Below are positions 22,454 through 34,224 of a stretch of DNA of 64,000 nt, piece after piece. A model generated the notes under the pieces. The model had not been told where the DNA came from. It saw only the letters and a list, made by a program, of their open reading frames with translations, and did not search any database. Each line of letters starts with the position of its first letter. Position 1 is the first letter of the stretch. The position numbers and the translations under genes are program-made. The stretch is from Laburnicola sp. R22_1 (lineage: Eukaryota > Ascomycota > Dothideomycetes > Pleosporales > Didymosphaeriaceae), in NCBI GenBank assembly GCA_014281115.1, contig JACONQ010000009.1, positions 248,001 through 312,000 on the forward strand, in the 5' to 3' direction.

Positions 22454-23210
22454 AGTGTCGGAACTAGGCAAGAAAACGGAGAAAGAAAAAAAGGGACAAA
22501 GACGCATTCGATGCCTTTTAGGACTTAGTAATTACCTGGCGTGTTGCAAGGGGAAGCAATCGCCCCAGGAGTAGATAATCGCCCCCAAAGCGCAGTGCGT
22601 ACTTATGCTGAATTACGCCCGCTTTTTGGCCCCCACGAGGCAACCGTCACAGTTTCGCAGGTTGTCGGTACAGTAACGAGACTCGTCAGTGGAGGCTCCT
22701 TCAGTACCCCTGCATTGTAGGCAACCATTGAGAAATCTAGACCAGTAGAACTCGCATTCGTCCAAGTAAGAATACACAGAGGCGGCACAATGATAGGCCG
22801 GTAGCGCTCCCCTGCGCCTATGACAGAAAGGCGGAGCACCAGAAGAAGAAACGGCTGCGAATTGTACTGTCAGAGACGGCCCGATCGCCACCTGGCGGGA
22901 AAAACATCATAAGATGAAGTTAGGTGGCAGGAATCGTCGTCCGGAGTCCGGCCGTGCAGCGAGAGACGACAATCCATGAAGATGAGAAGCGTACCAGCTC
23001 ATAGAGTAGTGGAGCGTGGAGTGGAGAGGGGACGCTGACGCGTCAGGAACTGAACATTCGAGGTGGAGTCGAGACCAAGCCCCGCGTCCAAGCTTCTCTA
23101 AATCCCCACGCCCAACTTCCCCACCCAAACACGACCTCCACTCCACACCTCGACCCCGTCCCTCGTCTCCCCAATCCATCCCAATCCCAATCCCAATCCC
23201 AATAATAATA
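22454..23210. other. Upstream region of the bestrophin gene
   Basis: A minus-strand open frame at 22613-22891 has several Cys (CxxC, CxxxxxxC) but no recognised family, so I do not call it a gene. The right end has a CCAATC/AATAAT repeat just before the bestrophin ATG. Confidence 0.35.
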
Positions 23211-24416
23211 ATGTCCCCCCCACGCCGCCCAACCTACCCCCTCGCCCACTCCTTCCGCCGCAAACCCCGCCGCATCCCCCTCGTGCTCCGCTTCGCCAAA
23301 GGCGCAATCCACAACATCATCCTCATCCCCGTCCTCCTGCACTCCCTCTTCACCGTCCTAATAGTCTACCTCGACACGCACGTGCTCTCCTCGCTCGGCC
23401 TCCCCGCCACCATCATCCCCTCGCTCTCCATCGTCGTCGGCCTCATGCTCGTCTTCCGCAACTCCACCTCCTACGACCGCTTCTGGACAGGCCGCAATTG
23501 TCTCACGACCATCGGGACGAGCGTGCGGAATCTAGCTAGAGTGTTCCTGTGCAATGCGCATGGCAAGGACGATGGAGGGAGGCTGGGCGAGGCGCAGAGG
23601 AGGGATACCGAGCATGTGCTTAAAGTGCTGATTGCGGTGCTGTACGCTATTAAACATAATCTGAGGGCCGAGTTTAACATTCCGCCTGCGTCGATTGAGG
23701 AGGAGGAGCAGCAGGAGCAGCCGGTGTTTGGGGCGAGGTCGCCGCTGCCTCTTTCGCGGAGGCCGAGCTATGTAGACCACGCGGATGAGGAGACGGAGAA
23801 TGGCGCGCACGACGGCGACGGGTTGCATCAGCCAAAGGAGGTGTACAAGAGCTTGTTGCCCGAAGGCCTGAGAGGATACGAAGACGAAGGCCTGAGTCTG
23901 CCGCTGCAGTTGAGCGTCCTGGTCGAGAGTTATATCCGAAGGGGCGTAGATCGAGGCTGGTTCCACGCTCCGCTTGCCTCGCAAATGACTGTGCAGGTTA
24001 ACTCGCTGGTCGACGCATACGGACGGATGGAGACGATCCGCTCGACGCCGATTCCGGTTGCCCATCTGTAAGTCATTTTGCCCTCTCTCATCTCCCCTCA
24101 AAGATAAACTTTCTAATACCCTCCCAGCATCCATCAAAAGCAGGTACTAGCCCTTTTTACCTGCGTGCTCCCCTTCGCCATTGTAGACGACTATGTGTGG
24201 TGGTCAATACCCATCGTGGCTATAGTAGCTTTTACCCTCTACGGCATCGAAGGCATCGGCCAGCAGCTCGAAGACCCCTTTGGCTATGATAAGAACGACA
24301 TAAAAATGGACGGCATTATCGAAGACACGAGACGAGAGGTGCTGACATTGCTGGGCGAATGGAAGAAGGCCCAGGAGAATCTCGAGGGTGCGCATCTGGG
24401 TGGCATGTTTGGTTAG
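23211..24416 (+). CDS. Bestrophin / UPF0187-type anion channel
   Basis: Exons 23211-24067 and 24128-24416; intron 24068-24127. The product has 381 aa. FAKGAIHNIILIPVLLHSLFTVLIV and PSLSIVVGLMLVFRNSTSYDRFWTGR are the first helices and the RNxxSYDRFWEGR-like signature of fungal and plant bestrophin-like proteins. An acidic, low-complexity insert (EEEEQQEQ) is followed by helices near LALFTCVLPFAIVDDYVWWSIPIVAIVAFTLYGIEGIG and LEDPFGYDKNDI, the conserved C-terminal part. It is probably a chloride-conducting channel in the plasma or an inner membrane. Met 23211 is chosen over the upstream in-frame Met, whose extension is low-complexity leader sequence. Confidence 0.88.
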
Positions 24417-25005
24417 ACTCTTTTGAATTCTCTAACAAATAGGTGTGCTGTAGAGATTTGGTCACGTAGTGAGTGGTCGTAGAGTCTGGACTTCGAAGAT
24501 GCCTGACGCTGCTTACTTATCATCTACCAACACCTGCATAGCAATGACGGCATGGATCTAGCCCACGAGGTTTCCAATAGAGGCAATCTGGACCATTCCA
24601 GGCTGTCTCTGGTTGAATATATGGTCTCATGTTTAGTTGCACCGTGGACTAAGAATGTAACTATGTGTATCAACCTTGAGTCAATTCCTGTCTGCCCAGA
24701 GTGTCTCTAATAAAACCTTGGAATGTCCACACGCATGGTCAATAAACCATCCGCTGCACTGTTTCACACAACAACCCAGGCATCGGAGTACTAGGAACCT
24801 CAATGTGCCTGAATAGACAACCCAAAAGATAAAGAAAGATAGTAGGGATTACACAAACGGAACTGTCGCAGAACATGATACATTACCTCGTGGCTGCCTT
24901 ACTTTCGAGAGATGATGTTAATGACAGTCGGGGCATTCATAACCTAGACATTAATACGCCATCGACTCCTTGAAATGCCCAATGCCCAAATAAGCAATCC
25001 TCACT
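24417..25005. other. Convergent intergenic region
   Basis: 3' flanks of the bestrophin and FHA-RING genes. No gene was seen. Confidence 0.4.
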
Positions 25006-26816
25006 CTACGCTCGACTTTGCACTGCATTTTCCGGAGTCGACGGGTCTGTGTCCCTGAATCGCTGCCCAGCAGCTCGCCCAGTGCTGCCACTGCCATCGA
25101 GCACAAATGGTCCGGCATCGTTTCGTGGGGTCATAGGGCCCTCAGCAGCGCGGTCTGGCGTCAGTCCATCCGCACGGTTCTGAGACATCTGCTGTAGCGG
25201 CGTTAAGCCAAGACACTCGTTTGCTGCCGAAACGTTGATTGGGACGGGTTGAGTGGCAGAGGAAGAAGTGAAGCATGTTGTATTCCGCTGTGGCGTGGAA
25301 GGTCTTGGTACGGGCAGATCAGCGATGTCGTTGAGAGAATCTGAGATGCTGATGTTCGAGATGGCGGCTTCCAGATCACCAAAACTCATGTGACTGTTCG
25401 CGTGCCATCCGTTTTCGGAACGCGTATTCAGGGCATTGGAAGAGGCCTTCGGGGTGATGTGGCGATCCTCTTGCGAGTTTCGGCCATTCAACTTTGGGGC
25501 ACCGACTTCTTCTGCAGCATCACTCTCCCATTCTTCGAAATTGAGCGGGTCTTCTATGTCGGCTTCGAGATCGGTTACTGCTCGGCAGTTCGGGCAGAGG
25601 AAGTTTGGCCAGGTAGGACCGTTCAGAATCGGACGGATGCATTTGTAGTGCCAAACGTGCGAGCAGGGTGCGACGAACAATGATTGGCATGGCTGCAGCG
25701 GTCAGTGGTGGCGCAGTTAATCGTGTCGCGCGAGAGCTTACCGCAACAGACATAAGGCAAATGGAACATTCAGACGTGTGCATCGAAGCATTGTCGCCTT
25801 CTTTCTTAGCCTTGCCTAGGTTCCGTAGTCGCTGATGAGTTTGTTTGCTAGGACGATCAGCATGCGCAGGTATAGGATCCCGATGAAACTCACTTGAAGG
25901 CGTTCAGGGCCTGCTGCCACCCTCGGTTGCACTCGATCCTGATTTTGACACACCTAAAAATCATCTCTTCACCGCCGCGGAAGTCTATACCCAGCTGGAT
26001 GATGTCGCCGTCCTTGAGCTTGAAAGGCTTGCTTTCCTGGTTCGGCTGGCTTAACCGGATGTGATTCAAGAATGTGCCGGATGAGCTCTTGACGTCCTTG
26101 ATCCACCATTCCCCGTTCTTGCACCAGAGCTCACAGTGTTTCCGGCTCACCACCTTCGACTTGAAGCCCACGGCAGCGGCCGAGGGCACGTCCTTGGGCA
26201 CTTCGGGGTGGACGTCTCTCTCGGAGTATCGGCCGACCTTTATGACGGCCGATTCGTCGGGCAGCGTACGCGTGATGGTGGCGAAGGATAGGGACGGTCT
26301 CGCGGCTCGTGGGTCCTGATGCATGATGAAGCGGATATGGGGTAGGCCCTTGAGGGAGGCAACATCGGGCGTGGCGCCCTGGACGGCCGCACTCGACGCC
26401 ATGGGCGCTGTTGGGATGGGACCCGAAGTATTACGGACGGTAAGCGGTGGCGCCGATGCCTCTGCGCGGTTTCGCGTCATCGCCGGCGAGAGGGCTGCTG
26501 TGAGGCTCAGGAGAGGTTGCGCGTCGACGGTACGGGCGTGAGAAAGTGTGGGGCAGGCGTCGATGCGTGAGCTGGAGCTTGTGCTGGCCGTTGAAAACGA
26601 AGGCGAGACGGGCGGGGTTAGGGTTGCTGCTCGAGGGCGGTCCCTTCTTTTGGGCCGAGTGGCCGGCGAGGACTCGTCCTCACGTGCCGCAGCCTGGGTG
26701 CCTGCGGCGTCCGAATGGAGGCTGTGTGTGTAGGTCCTCAGGCTCAAGAAGCTGCGCAGGCCTGGCCGGTGCTGCGGTGAGGATGTGATGGTGGCAGGGG
26801 CGGGGTTCGTGAACAT
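25006..26816 (-). CDS. DMA1: FHA-RING E3 ubiquitin ligase, Dma1 type
   Basis: Exons 25894-26816, 25742-25847 and 25006-25692; introns 25848-25893 and 25693-25741. The product has 571 aa. After a low-complexity N-terminus comes an FHA domain: VIKVGRYSERD, SKVVSRKHCELWCKNGEWWIKD, SSSGTFLNHIRLS. The RING finger is CSICLMSVAPCQS...PCSHVWHYKCIRP...FLCPNCR, spanning the second and third exons. FHA plus RING in this order is the Dma1/Dma2 (Chf1/2) family, which restrains mitotic exit and septation by ubiquitylating SIN/MEN scaffold proteins. The start at 26816 is the first true ATG in the open frame. Confidence 0.9.
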
Positions 26817-27447
26817 GAGGGAGGTGGTGGGTATGGGAGGCCTCTCCCCAGGCGGTGGCGGCGGGTTGATAACAGCCTCGACCGCCGGCTGTGAATGCAG
26901 GGCGTTGTGTTTGGCGGGCTGACGGGGAGCAGCACACGTCGGTTCGGTGAGGGTCTGAGGCAATGCACGTCGAGGATAATCTAGGGGCCGCTGGGCGGAT
27001 ACGGGCCAAGCAGCAAGAAGAGGCAAGCAAGAGACGGAGAGCAGCAGAAGTGCGGCTGGGCCTCGTGCGGCAGGCGCATGTCAAGATATAGGTCACACCT
27101 GCACCTGCACACCTGCACCGTCGGGAGACGGGTCCAGTTGACCGCAGCCGGGCGCTATCGCAGTCATGCTTCTAGACTACTTCCATCAATGGATAGATGG
27201 ACGATGCACCGAACACCAGCACTGTCGCCAGCGGTGAGCGCCCAAGGTTCGACGGCGCGAGCCTTCACCTCCGCGCGATGGCGTTGTATGATTCAGGGCG
27301 CCCTTGGAACTTCTTGGCGACGCAGCACGTGACCACTGCGCTCGAGGTCGGGTGAGTTCTCGTGCTTATGTCATGCTGGAATTTTTGAGCCTACGCCATG
27401 TCCTCCTAGCCATCGTTGCCGCATCGCTCCGTACACCGCAACCGGCC
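26817..27447. promoter_or_regulatory. Divergent promoter between dma1 and the MPP alpha gene
   Basis: A 631-bp region between two outward-facing genes. The open frames within it look like chance GC-rich frames. An in-frame upstream ATG at 27373 could lengthen the MPP alpha presequence. Confidence 0.5.
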
Positions 27448-29175
27448 ATGTTAAGGCCTCGCTCGATCCAACCGTTGTCGCGGGCACTCTCTCACGCTTC
27501 TACCTCCCTTACCACATCAGCAGCATGCGCCGGTAGACGAGGGCTGGCGACGGCGGTCGCGGAAGAGAAGGACCCTGTCGAGCTCGACGCAATCACAACC
27601 CTCCCCAATGGTCTCCGCGTCGCGACCGAAGCCCTCCCGGGCCATTTCTCTGGCATCGGCGTCTACGTCGATGCCGGCTCGAGATACGAGAACGATGCGC
27701 TGCGGGGCGTGAGCCATATCATAGATCGCCTGGCGTTCAAATCCACAGGTTCCACGTCAGGCGACCAGATGATAGAGAAGATTGAGTCATTGGGAGGCAA
27801 CATCCAGTGCGCTTCATCCCGCGAATCGCTCATGTATCAGTCAGCGACCTTCAACTCGGCCGTACCCACCACCGTGGGCCTGGTCGCCGAAACGATACGC
27901 GATCCGCTCATCACCGAAGATGAGGTACAACAGCAGCTGGAAACGGCTGACTACGAGATTGGTGAGATCTGGTCCAAGCCAGAGCTGATCTTGCCAGAGC
28001 TGGTGCATATGGCGGCTTACAAGGATGGCACCTTGGGCAACCCGTTGTTGTGCCCCAAGGAGAGATTACCACGCATCAACCGCTCCGTAGTCGAGGCATA
28101 CCGCAAGCAGTTTTACAAGCCAGAAAGAATGGTGGTCGCATTTGCGGGCGTGGAGCATGGCGAGGCTGTCCGGTTAGCAGAGAAATACTTTGGTGATATG
28201 CAAAAGGGAACTGGGCCATCACTTGTTGGGGCCGGGGTCGAGAGTACGATAGCAGGAAGCTCGTCACAACCGAATTTCACAGCATCGCACCCCACACCGA
28301 CTGGTGCACCACCGCAATCCTCAAAGTTACTCTCCAAGATACCCTTCTTCAAGAACCTTTCCACCTCCGCCACCTCGAAAGCCTCCGTAGACACGTCCCT
28401 CGACCTCAACTTTCCTCCAATTGATACATCAATCCCTTCGCATTATACCGGCGGCTTCCTCACTCTCCCTCCGATCCCACCCCCGCTAAACCCCGCTCTC
28501 CCCCGTCTCTCCCACATCCATCTCGCGTTCGAGGCGCTCCCTATCTCCTCGCCCGACATCTACGCTCTCGCAACACTCCAAACGCTGCTCGGTGGTGGCG
28601 GCTCCTTCAGCGCAGGTGGCCCCGGAAAAGGCATGTACTCGCGTCTCTACACCAACGTACTCAATCAGCACGCTTGGGTAGAGTCTTGCATTGCCTTTAA
28701 CCATTCGTACACCGATTCCGGCCTTTTCGGTATTGCAGCTGCATGCGCTCCGGCGCAGGTAGCACAGATGCTGGAGGTCATGTGCCGCGAACTCAGTGCT
28801 CTTGGCTCGGAAACGGGCTACGCGGCATTGAAGGACCAGGAGGTACGGCGGGCCAAGAACCAGCTTCGATCCAGTCTGCTCATGAACCTTGAGTCGCGCA
28901 TGGTAGAGCTGGAGGACCTGGGCAGGCAAGTCCAGGTGCATGGCCGCAAGGTGGGCGTCAAGGAGATGTGTCAGAAGATCGAGGCGGTGACGGTTAAGGA
29001 TCTGCGGAGAGTGGCGCGGCATGTGTTTGGAGGCGAGGTGAAGAATTTGGGCGAGGGGAGCGGGGCGCCTACGGTGGTGCTGCAGGAGGGTGAGATGGAG
29101 GGCTTGAAGAGGAAGGATTTTGCGTGGGATGAGATACAGACGAGGATTGCGAGGTGGAAGCTAGGAAGGAGATAG
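27448..29175 (+). CDS. MAS2: Mitochondrial processing peptidase alpha subunit
   Basis: 575 aa, no intron. The presequence MLRPRSIQPLSRALSHAS is Arg/Ser-rich as for matrix import, ending near GRRGLATA. ITTLPNGLRVATEALPGHFSGIGVYVDAGSRYE starts the M16 domain. In place of the zinc motif HxxEH it has SHIIDRLAFKS, as expected for the non-catalytic alpha subunit. The glycine-rich substrate loop is GGGGSFSAGGPGKGMYSRLY. With the beta subunit it removes targeting peptides from imported precursors in the matrix. Length is close to that of filamentous-fungal homologues and longer than in yeast, due to an insert near residues 265-340. Confidence 0.93.
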   Translation: MLRPRSIQPLSRALSHASTSLTTSAACAGRRGLATAVAEEKDPVELDAITTLPNGLRVATEALPGHFSGIGVYVDAGSRYENDALRGVSHIIDRLAFKSTGSTSGDQMIEKIESLGGNIQCASSRESLMYQSATFNSAVPTTVGLVAETIRDPLITEDEVQQQLETADYEIGEIWSKPELILPELVHMAAYKDGTLGNPLLCPKERLPRINRSVVEAYRKQFYKPERMVVAFAGVEHGEAVRLAEKYFGDMQKGTGPSLVGAGVESTIAGSSSQPNFTASHPTPTGAPPQSSKLLSKIPFFKNLSTSATSKASVDTSLDLNFPPIDTSIPSHYTGGFLTLPPIPPPLNPALPRLSHIHLAFEALPISSPDIYALATLQTLLGGGGSFSAGGPGKGMYSRLYTNVLNQHAWVESCIAFNHSYTDSGLFGIAAACAPAQVAQMLEVMCRELSALGSETGYAALKDQEVRRAKNQLRSSLLMNLESRMVELEDLGRQVQVHGRKVGVKEMCQKIEAVTVKDLRRVARHVFGGEVKNLGEGSGAPTVVLQEGEMEGLKRKDFAWDEIQTRIARWKLGRR

Positions 29176-29842
29176 ATTTTTTTGGAGAGAGCGCTTCTGG
29201 TCGATGTAGTGTAAGATGAGCATTTAGGGTGTATATTGGTTGGATTTTTGTATTATTTTTCTTTCTTCCTAAACATGTCCTGTTGAGAGGCACGGAAGCT
29301 GGATTTGTACTATAGCGCATGGCTCGCAGGAGCTCTATAGAATATGATGGCGTTGCAGGCTTCTACGTGGATTCTATGGATAATAATGGGTCACTGGGTG
29401 TAATGTTGTGAGTTTTGTCTTTCCTATGTAAAGGGGTGAGGCACGAGGTATATGTGAGGGGGTGTGGGGTCTTGGTGAAACTTCATTGTTAGATGAAATG
29501 CAAGTTCAAACGACGAAGTTATATGACAATATTAATGATGCTAATGGTAAGAGGTGGGGTGGTTGGAATGGGGCGGAGGATGCGAGTTAGAATTGGAAGT
29601 TTTGATGAGGATGAGCAGGGGGTAGTGCTGGCCGTTGGTGGTTTTGGATGCGATTGAACTTGTGGAGGGAAAGCCGTAGGTGGAGGATGCTGAGCGGAAC
29701 CTGTTCCGCCCTAGACCCTTCAAAGCTCGGCAGCCCGGCGAATTATCACATGTGATACCGGCTCTCATATGTTTGCTGCCGGTACGTTCACCTTTGTCGC
29801 AGACTTTCTCGTTCCCTAATACTGCAGTTACCAAAGCGCGTC
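29176..29842. other. Intergenic region
   Basis: 3' flank of the MPP alpha gene and promoter of the Pex11-like gene. No other gene was recognised. Confidence 0.4.
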
Positions 29843-30898
29843 ATGTCATCAGAACCGCATGCACCGACGATGACAACAACCCCCTCCCAGGCCAGCATTC
29901 CCGCATCCACACCCTCGCCATCCGCATCCGCATCCGAGCCCGCGAAACCACCACGACCCGCACCCAACACCTCGACTCTACGCAAGCTACGCATCTACCT
30001 CCTTCGACACCTCATAACACAAGCCCACCGCGTGGATCGCACGCTCGTCCGCCTATCTAGCCTCCTCGCCAGCCCAGGCTCCACCGACGCCCTCCTCGGC
30101 ACCCTCGGCTACATCCTCGAGCTCCTCTATGCGCTCCTCTCGCGCGTCCTCCAACGCCGCCTCGCGAAATTCGCGACGACAATCGCCGAGAAAGCAGACC
30201 ATGTACTCCTCCCCGGCGAAACACTCATCGCGACGATCCCCGCGCCGCGCAGCGCCAAGCTCGTCGCGCAGGTAGCGGAGAGCGCGAAAGCGCTTGCCGC
30301 CGTTATTGCCGACTATCGCATCTTTGTGCGAATGTGGGGACTCGCAGGGCTGTACACGTGGGCTAGGGAGACGTGGAATACGCCGTTGAGGGCGGGTGCT
30401 GGATCGAAGGAAAGGGTAGTGAGGCGGATTACTTGGGCGCAGATTGCGAGTCTTGTTGCATTCCAAGTACTCGAGAATGGCGCCTATCTAGCGAGCAAGG
30501 GTGTTCTTACGAGCGATGCTTGGAGCGGGGAGGCAGGGAAGAGCAGGGAGATTAGGTGGTGGTGTTGGAGTAGTAGGTTTTGGGCTGTGCAGGTTGGGCT
30601 GGAACTCGTGCGTGTTTCGGTGTTGCATTATTACCGGGAAGAGTCACGGACGGATGCGAAGAAAGAGAAGGAGTTGGTGGAGGATGGAGAGAAGGAGGGA
30701 AAATTATTACAGGAGCGGAAGAGGAGGGAGAATTGGGTTTGGTGGAAAGATTTGGTTAGTAATGTTGCGTATATGCCTATGACGCTGCATTGGAGTGTCG
30801 AGGAAGAGAGGGGCTTTTTGAGTGATTGGGGTGTTGGAGTGCTGGGTGTGGTTGCGGGAGGTTCGGTGCTTGTCGATGCTTGGAGGCAGACTGCATGA
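29843..30898 (+). CDS. Pex11-like peroxisomal membrane protein
   Basis: 351 aa, no intron. After a Pro/Ser/Ala-rich N-terminus, helix-rich parts follow: LLRHLITQAHRVDRTLVRLSSLLASPGSTDALLGTLGY, YRIFVRMWGLAGLYTWA, AFQVLENGAYLASKGVL and RFWAVQVGLELVRV. This is the pattern of Pex11C-type proteins (R-x-WGLxxLYxWA). A charged insert (DAKKEKELVEDGEKEGK) precedes WWKDLVSNVAYMPMTLHWS, and a hydrophobic segment (GVGVLGVVAGGSVLVDAW) lies near the end. Pex11 proteins bend and elongate the peroxisomal membrane during division. Confidence 0.82.
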   Translation: MSSEPHAPTMTTTPSQASIPASTPSPSASASEPAKPPRPAPNTSTLRKLRIYLLRHLITQAHRVDRTLVRLSSLLASPGSTDALLGTLGYILELLYALLSRVLQRRLAKFATTIAEKADHVLLPGETLIATIPAPRSAKLVAQVAESAKALAAVIADYRIFVRMWGLAGLYTWARETWNTPLRAGAGSKERVVRRITWAQIASLVAFQVLENGAYLASKGVLTSDAWSGEAGKSREIRWWCWSSRFWAVQVGLELVRVSVLHYYREESRTDAKKEKELVEDGEKEGKLLQERKRRENWVWWKDLVSNVAYMPMTLHWSVEEERGFLSDWGVGVLGVVAGGSVLVDAWRQTA

Positions 30899-31253
30899 GC
30901 TTTTCATGGATAGCCCAGAGTCCTCCGCTCAAAGAAGGAATATGGAAGATGCATTGAAATATATTCCGCCACTAGGTACGCCGTCACTCACACATTAGGC
31001 TTTGGTGCTAACATGGGTTGAAGACGTTTTGAGTTGTCGTTATTCGTATGAGCGGGTCTGATTGGAGGACCCCATACCCCAGATTTTGTCCCGCATATAG
31101 ATTAAGTGACGAGCTCGACAACTCTGACATCCTCCGAACCGGCGAAATAACCCATCCGATATAAAGAGGAGGGTATCCGGAGAGTCTGCTAGGTTGCTCG
31201 TGGGCCTTTCAGTCTTGTGCTTCTCTGCGTCGTCCACGATCAATCCAGTCAAG
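30899..31253. other. Promoter region of the pectate lyase gene
   Basis: A 355-bp spacer without a gene. A TATA box at 31160-31166 is listed separately. Confidence 0.4.
31160..31166 (+). promoter_or_regulatory. TATA box of the pectate lyase gene
   Basis: TATAAAG lies 88-94 bp upstream of the ATG at 31254, a typical distance for a regulated secreted enzyme gene. Confidence 0.55.
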
Positions 31254-32505
31254 ATGCAACTCCTCCCCCTTCTGTTTCTCATCCCTTCTGCACTTGGCCT
31301 GGCCTTTCCCGGCGCCGAAGGCTTCGGTCGTAATGCAATCGGTGGCCGTAAAGGCTCTGTCTACATCGTGACCAACCTGAATGACAGTGGTGCCGGCTCC
31401 CTTCGCGACGCTGTCTCCAAAACCGACCGCATTGTTGTGTTCGCAGTCGGCGGCGTCATAAACATCAAAGGCCGCCTCGTCGTCTCAAAACGCATCAGCA
31501 TCCTCGGCCAAACAGCCCCCGGTGATGGCATAACGGTCTACGGCAACGGCTGGAGCTTCAGCAACGCAGACGATGCAATCGTCCGCTACATCCGTATCCG
31601 CATGGGCAAACGCGGCACCAGCGGCAAAGACGCAATCACAATCGCAGAAGGCAGCAACATGATTTTCGACCACGTGAGCGTCACCTGGGGCCGCGACGAA
31701 ACCTTCAGCATCTCCGGCAGCGACGTGGGCAACATCACCATCCAAAACAGCATCATCGGCCAAGGCCTCGAGACGCATTCCTGCGGCGGCCTCATCCAGA
31801 CGTCCCTCGGCAACGGCATCAGCCTCTTCCGCAACCTCTACATCGACAACAAGACGCGCAACCCAAAGGTAAAGGGCACAAACGACTTCACCAACAACGT
31901 CGTGTACAACTGGGGCGGCGGCGGCGGCTACATCGCCGGCGGCAGCGCCGGCGAATCAAACGCCAATATCATAGGCAATTACTTCATTTCGGGGCCCAGC
32001 ACGGGCGTAGCACCCTTCACACGCGGCAACGCCAATTTCAAAGCCTATGTTTCGCAGAACGTGCACGATGCTGATAGAAATGGGGCGCTCAACGGCGCTG
32101 AAATCCCCGCTACGAGCTCCTCGTACGGCGGGCTGGCCATCCAGTCTAAGAAATATGGATTTCCGGGCCCTGCGCGCGTTATGAGTGCCGCGGCGGCGCT
32201 GACGTACGTGACGCGCAGTGTGGGCGCGAGTCTAGTGCGGGATGCGGTGGACAAGGCGCTCGTTGCGGAGGTGCAGTCTTACGGGAGGGCGGGGACGACG
32301 ATCAGCGATGAGGCTGCTGTTGGGGGGGTGGGGACGATTAATGGGGGCGAAGAGGGTGGATTCAGATGGGGATGGGATGCCGGATGAGGCGGAGAAGAGG
32401 TTGGGGTTTGATGCTGGGAAGGCGGATGCGATGGGGGATAAGGATAGGGATGGGTATGTTAATGTGGAGGCTTGGGCGAATTCTTTGGTGGAGGGGTCGT
32501 ATTAG
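31254..32505 (+). pseudogene. Secreted pectate lyase (PL1-like) with a C-terminal frameshift
   Basis: MQLLPLLFLIPSALG is a signal peptide. AFPGAEGFGRNAIGGRKGSV, SGAGSLRDAVSKTDRIVVFAVGG, ISILGQTAPGDGITVYG, DHVSVTWGRDETFS and FTNNVVYNWGGGG are typical of the beta-helix of fungal pectate lyases that cut alpha-1,4 galacturonan. The first frame ends early at 32385-32387. The expected tail VDSDGDGMPDEAEKRLGFD and DRDGYVNVEAWANSLVEGSY (a Ca-binding DxDxDG type motif) continues in the next frame to 32505. A one-base gain, most simply in the G-run near 32342-32346, explains it; there is no room for an intron. As read, the enzyme would keep its beta-helix and lose about 45 tail residues. A sequencing error in the homopolymer is equally possible. 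Confidence 0.8.
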
Positions 32506-34217
32506 GGAGGGGGGCTGGTGGTGTGTGCTGGGACTGGGAGAGGGGATGGGATTGACTGGTTTGAGGGGTGGGCGCGGTATACGAATACGGCGGGTTGACT
32601 CGCTTCATGGAATTATAGTATTTGAACATGAGGCGGCATACTGCGTGTTGTTCCTCGATACGCAATACGCAAATCACATGTGATTTCATTTGCAGCTATA
32701 TGTCTGAGACACCTTGGGAAGACGTAGTAGTGACGGCGATTGCTATGATACGCATACACATGGCGTGCTACCACCTACTCGTTTCCGAACTAATGACTAA
32801 AGTTTCTACACTCCACTGCAGCTTCTAGCGTTTTGGCTACCTAGGTACAGGGCCCGGGCGATGTGATACGAACAGGATCTACGATCTCCGGTGCAGTACG
32901 CGACATGGATGTCTCAGACCTTTACGGTGCCGGGTGGATCAGGATCATCAGGTCCACAGAGCATGTCTGTGGGCCTCATAAGGCGCTGGGCCGGAGGTGG
33001 GGAGTTGGTGTTTCGTTTTCGGTGGATCGGATCTGCTGTGTTCCTACTACCTAGGTATCGCGAGACTCCGTTGAAGAATAAGGTATGCGCTGAGATGTTG
33101 GAGGGGATGTTTACTGTCGTATACCATCTTATAGGGTGCATGACTGTAAGACTCTAAAATTTGCCCGGTGGCCCTGTTCATCACACGTACGCCCAACGGA
33201 CGTTGCAGCTGCTTTGCCGCAAAGGTGCTGATGAGTGACTGTGCTCCTCCGAAATGCCGCTCCGTCCTCCGAGACCTGAGTGCGAGCTTAGCTGTGCCAC
33301 ACGTAATACGGCCATGACCATCCGGTGAGCACAGTTTCAGAAAATGCAAGCTGGCTACATCACTACTGTGAAAAGTACTGCGAAAAGGTGCAGGATAAGG
33401 ACATTTGGAATCGAGATGCAGGAACTTCGGGAGGGTCGGTCCCTGCAGATGGCGTTGAGTTCCACGCGTGGTCGCTCGTGGTGGGGGACGGCGCTATGCT
33501 AAGCTGGACTAGCCTACAGCCGAACCACGTGTGACTGGGCAGACTTTGCCGGCGGTATGTAGGGGAACGTGCTCCACACCCGTTCTCGAACATCGACACA
33601 ACCACGGATCGGATCGCACGTATGGATACGCGCCTGTCAGAGGCGGCGGCCCGCCACCGGGGCACCTACGGAACGGGCACTGTGGTCCGTTTTGGCGCCG
33701 CACGTGTGCTATAATCCAGTCCGTTTCGATTCACTCCAGTCCGACGAACCGCCATCCTTCCTTAGCTTACGGTTTCAGCCAGTAAATGCTCTCATCCGAT
33801 GGTTAGCTGTGCCTCAACAGGGACGTGTAGGTGGCACAGGCGGTGGACGTCGGCGAACGTCATGCCCAGCCTTGCTGCCTCATGGCTACCACCTCTACCA
33901 AGAGCCCAGAAGGACCATGTAGAGAAGTTTACGCATCATCGCTGAAGAGACTTCTTCTGTACTTACTCGTGTGCGTAGTTTTCCTCACTAGGCTCGAAGA
34001 CTGGTATGAAACAAGAGCATTGTATTCGTAAAAGTCCGGTTGAGTTGCCGAAGGAAAAGTGTCTACATGACTGTGCGTAGCACGCCTGCACTCCTCCAGT
34101 GAGAGTCCGTCTACATGCCGGAGATTGTTCCAGAAGCTCAACTCGTCTGACTCGAAACATGTCGGTGTGTGCGATCACGGCAAAGCCAGCTTGACATGGT
34201 CTCGCCTCAGAAGCAAG
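32506..34217. other. Gene-free stretch of 1.7 kb
   Basis: Short open frames on both strands have no recognisable motifs. There are no inverted-repeat ends or RNA genes that I could see. The right end leads into the promoter of the secreted protein at 34509. Confidence 0.35.
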
Positions 34218-34224
34218 TATAAAG
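34218..34224 (+). promoter_or_regulatory. TATA box of the secreted-protein gene
   Basis: TATAAAG lies 285 bp before the ATG at 34509 and is followed by a long CT/CATT-rich leader, which suggests a strongly expressed gene with a long 5' UTR. Confidence 0.5.

Noticed and set aside
22613..22891. Minus-strand Cys-rich 92-aa frame
   Set aside because: The Cys spacing looked interesting, but there is no signal peptide, no known family and no start context; too weak to call.
23174..23210. AATCCC-type repeat considered as internal telomeric sequence
   Set aside because: The unit CCAATC differs from the fungal telomere repeat and is only a few copies long; it is leader low complexity.
23532..24137. 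Minus-strand frame over the bestrophin gene
   Set aside because: It has no motif and crosses the plus-strand intron; bestrophin signatures are on the plus strand.
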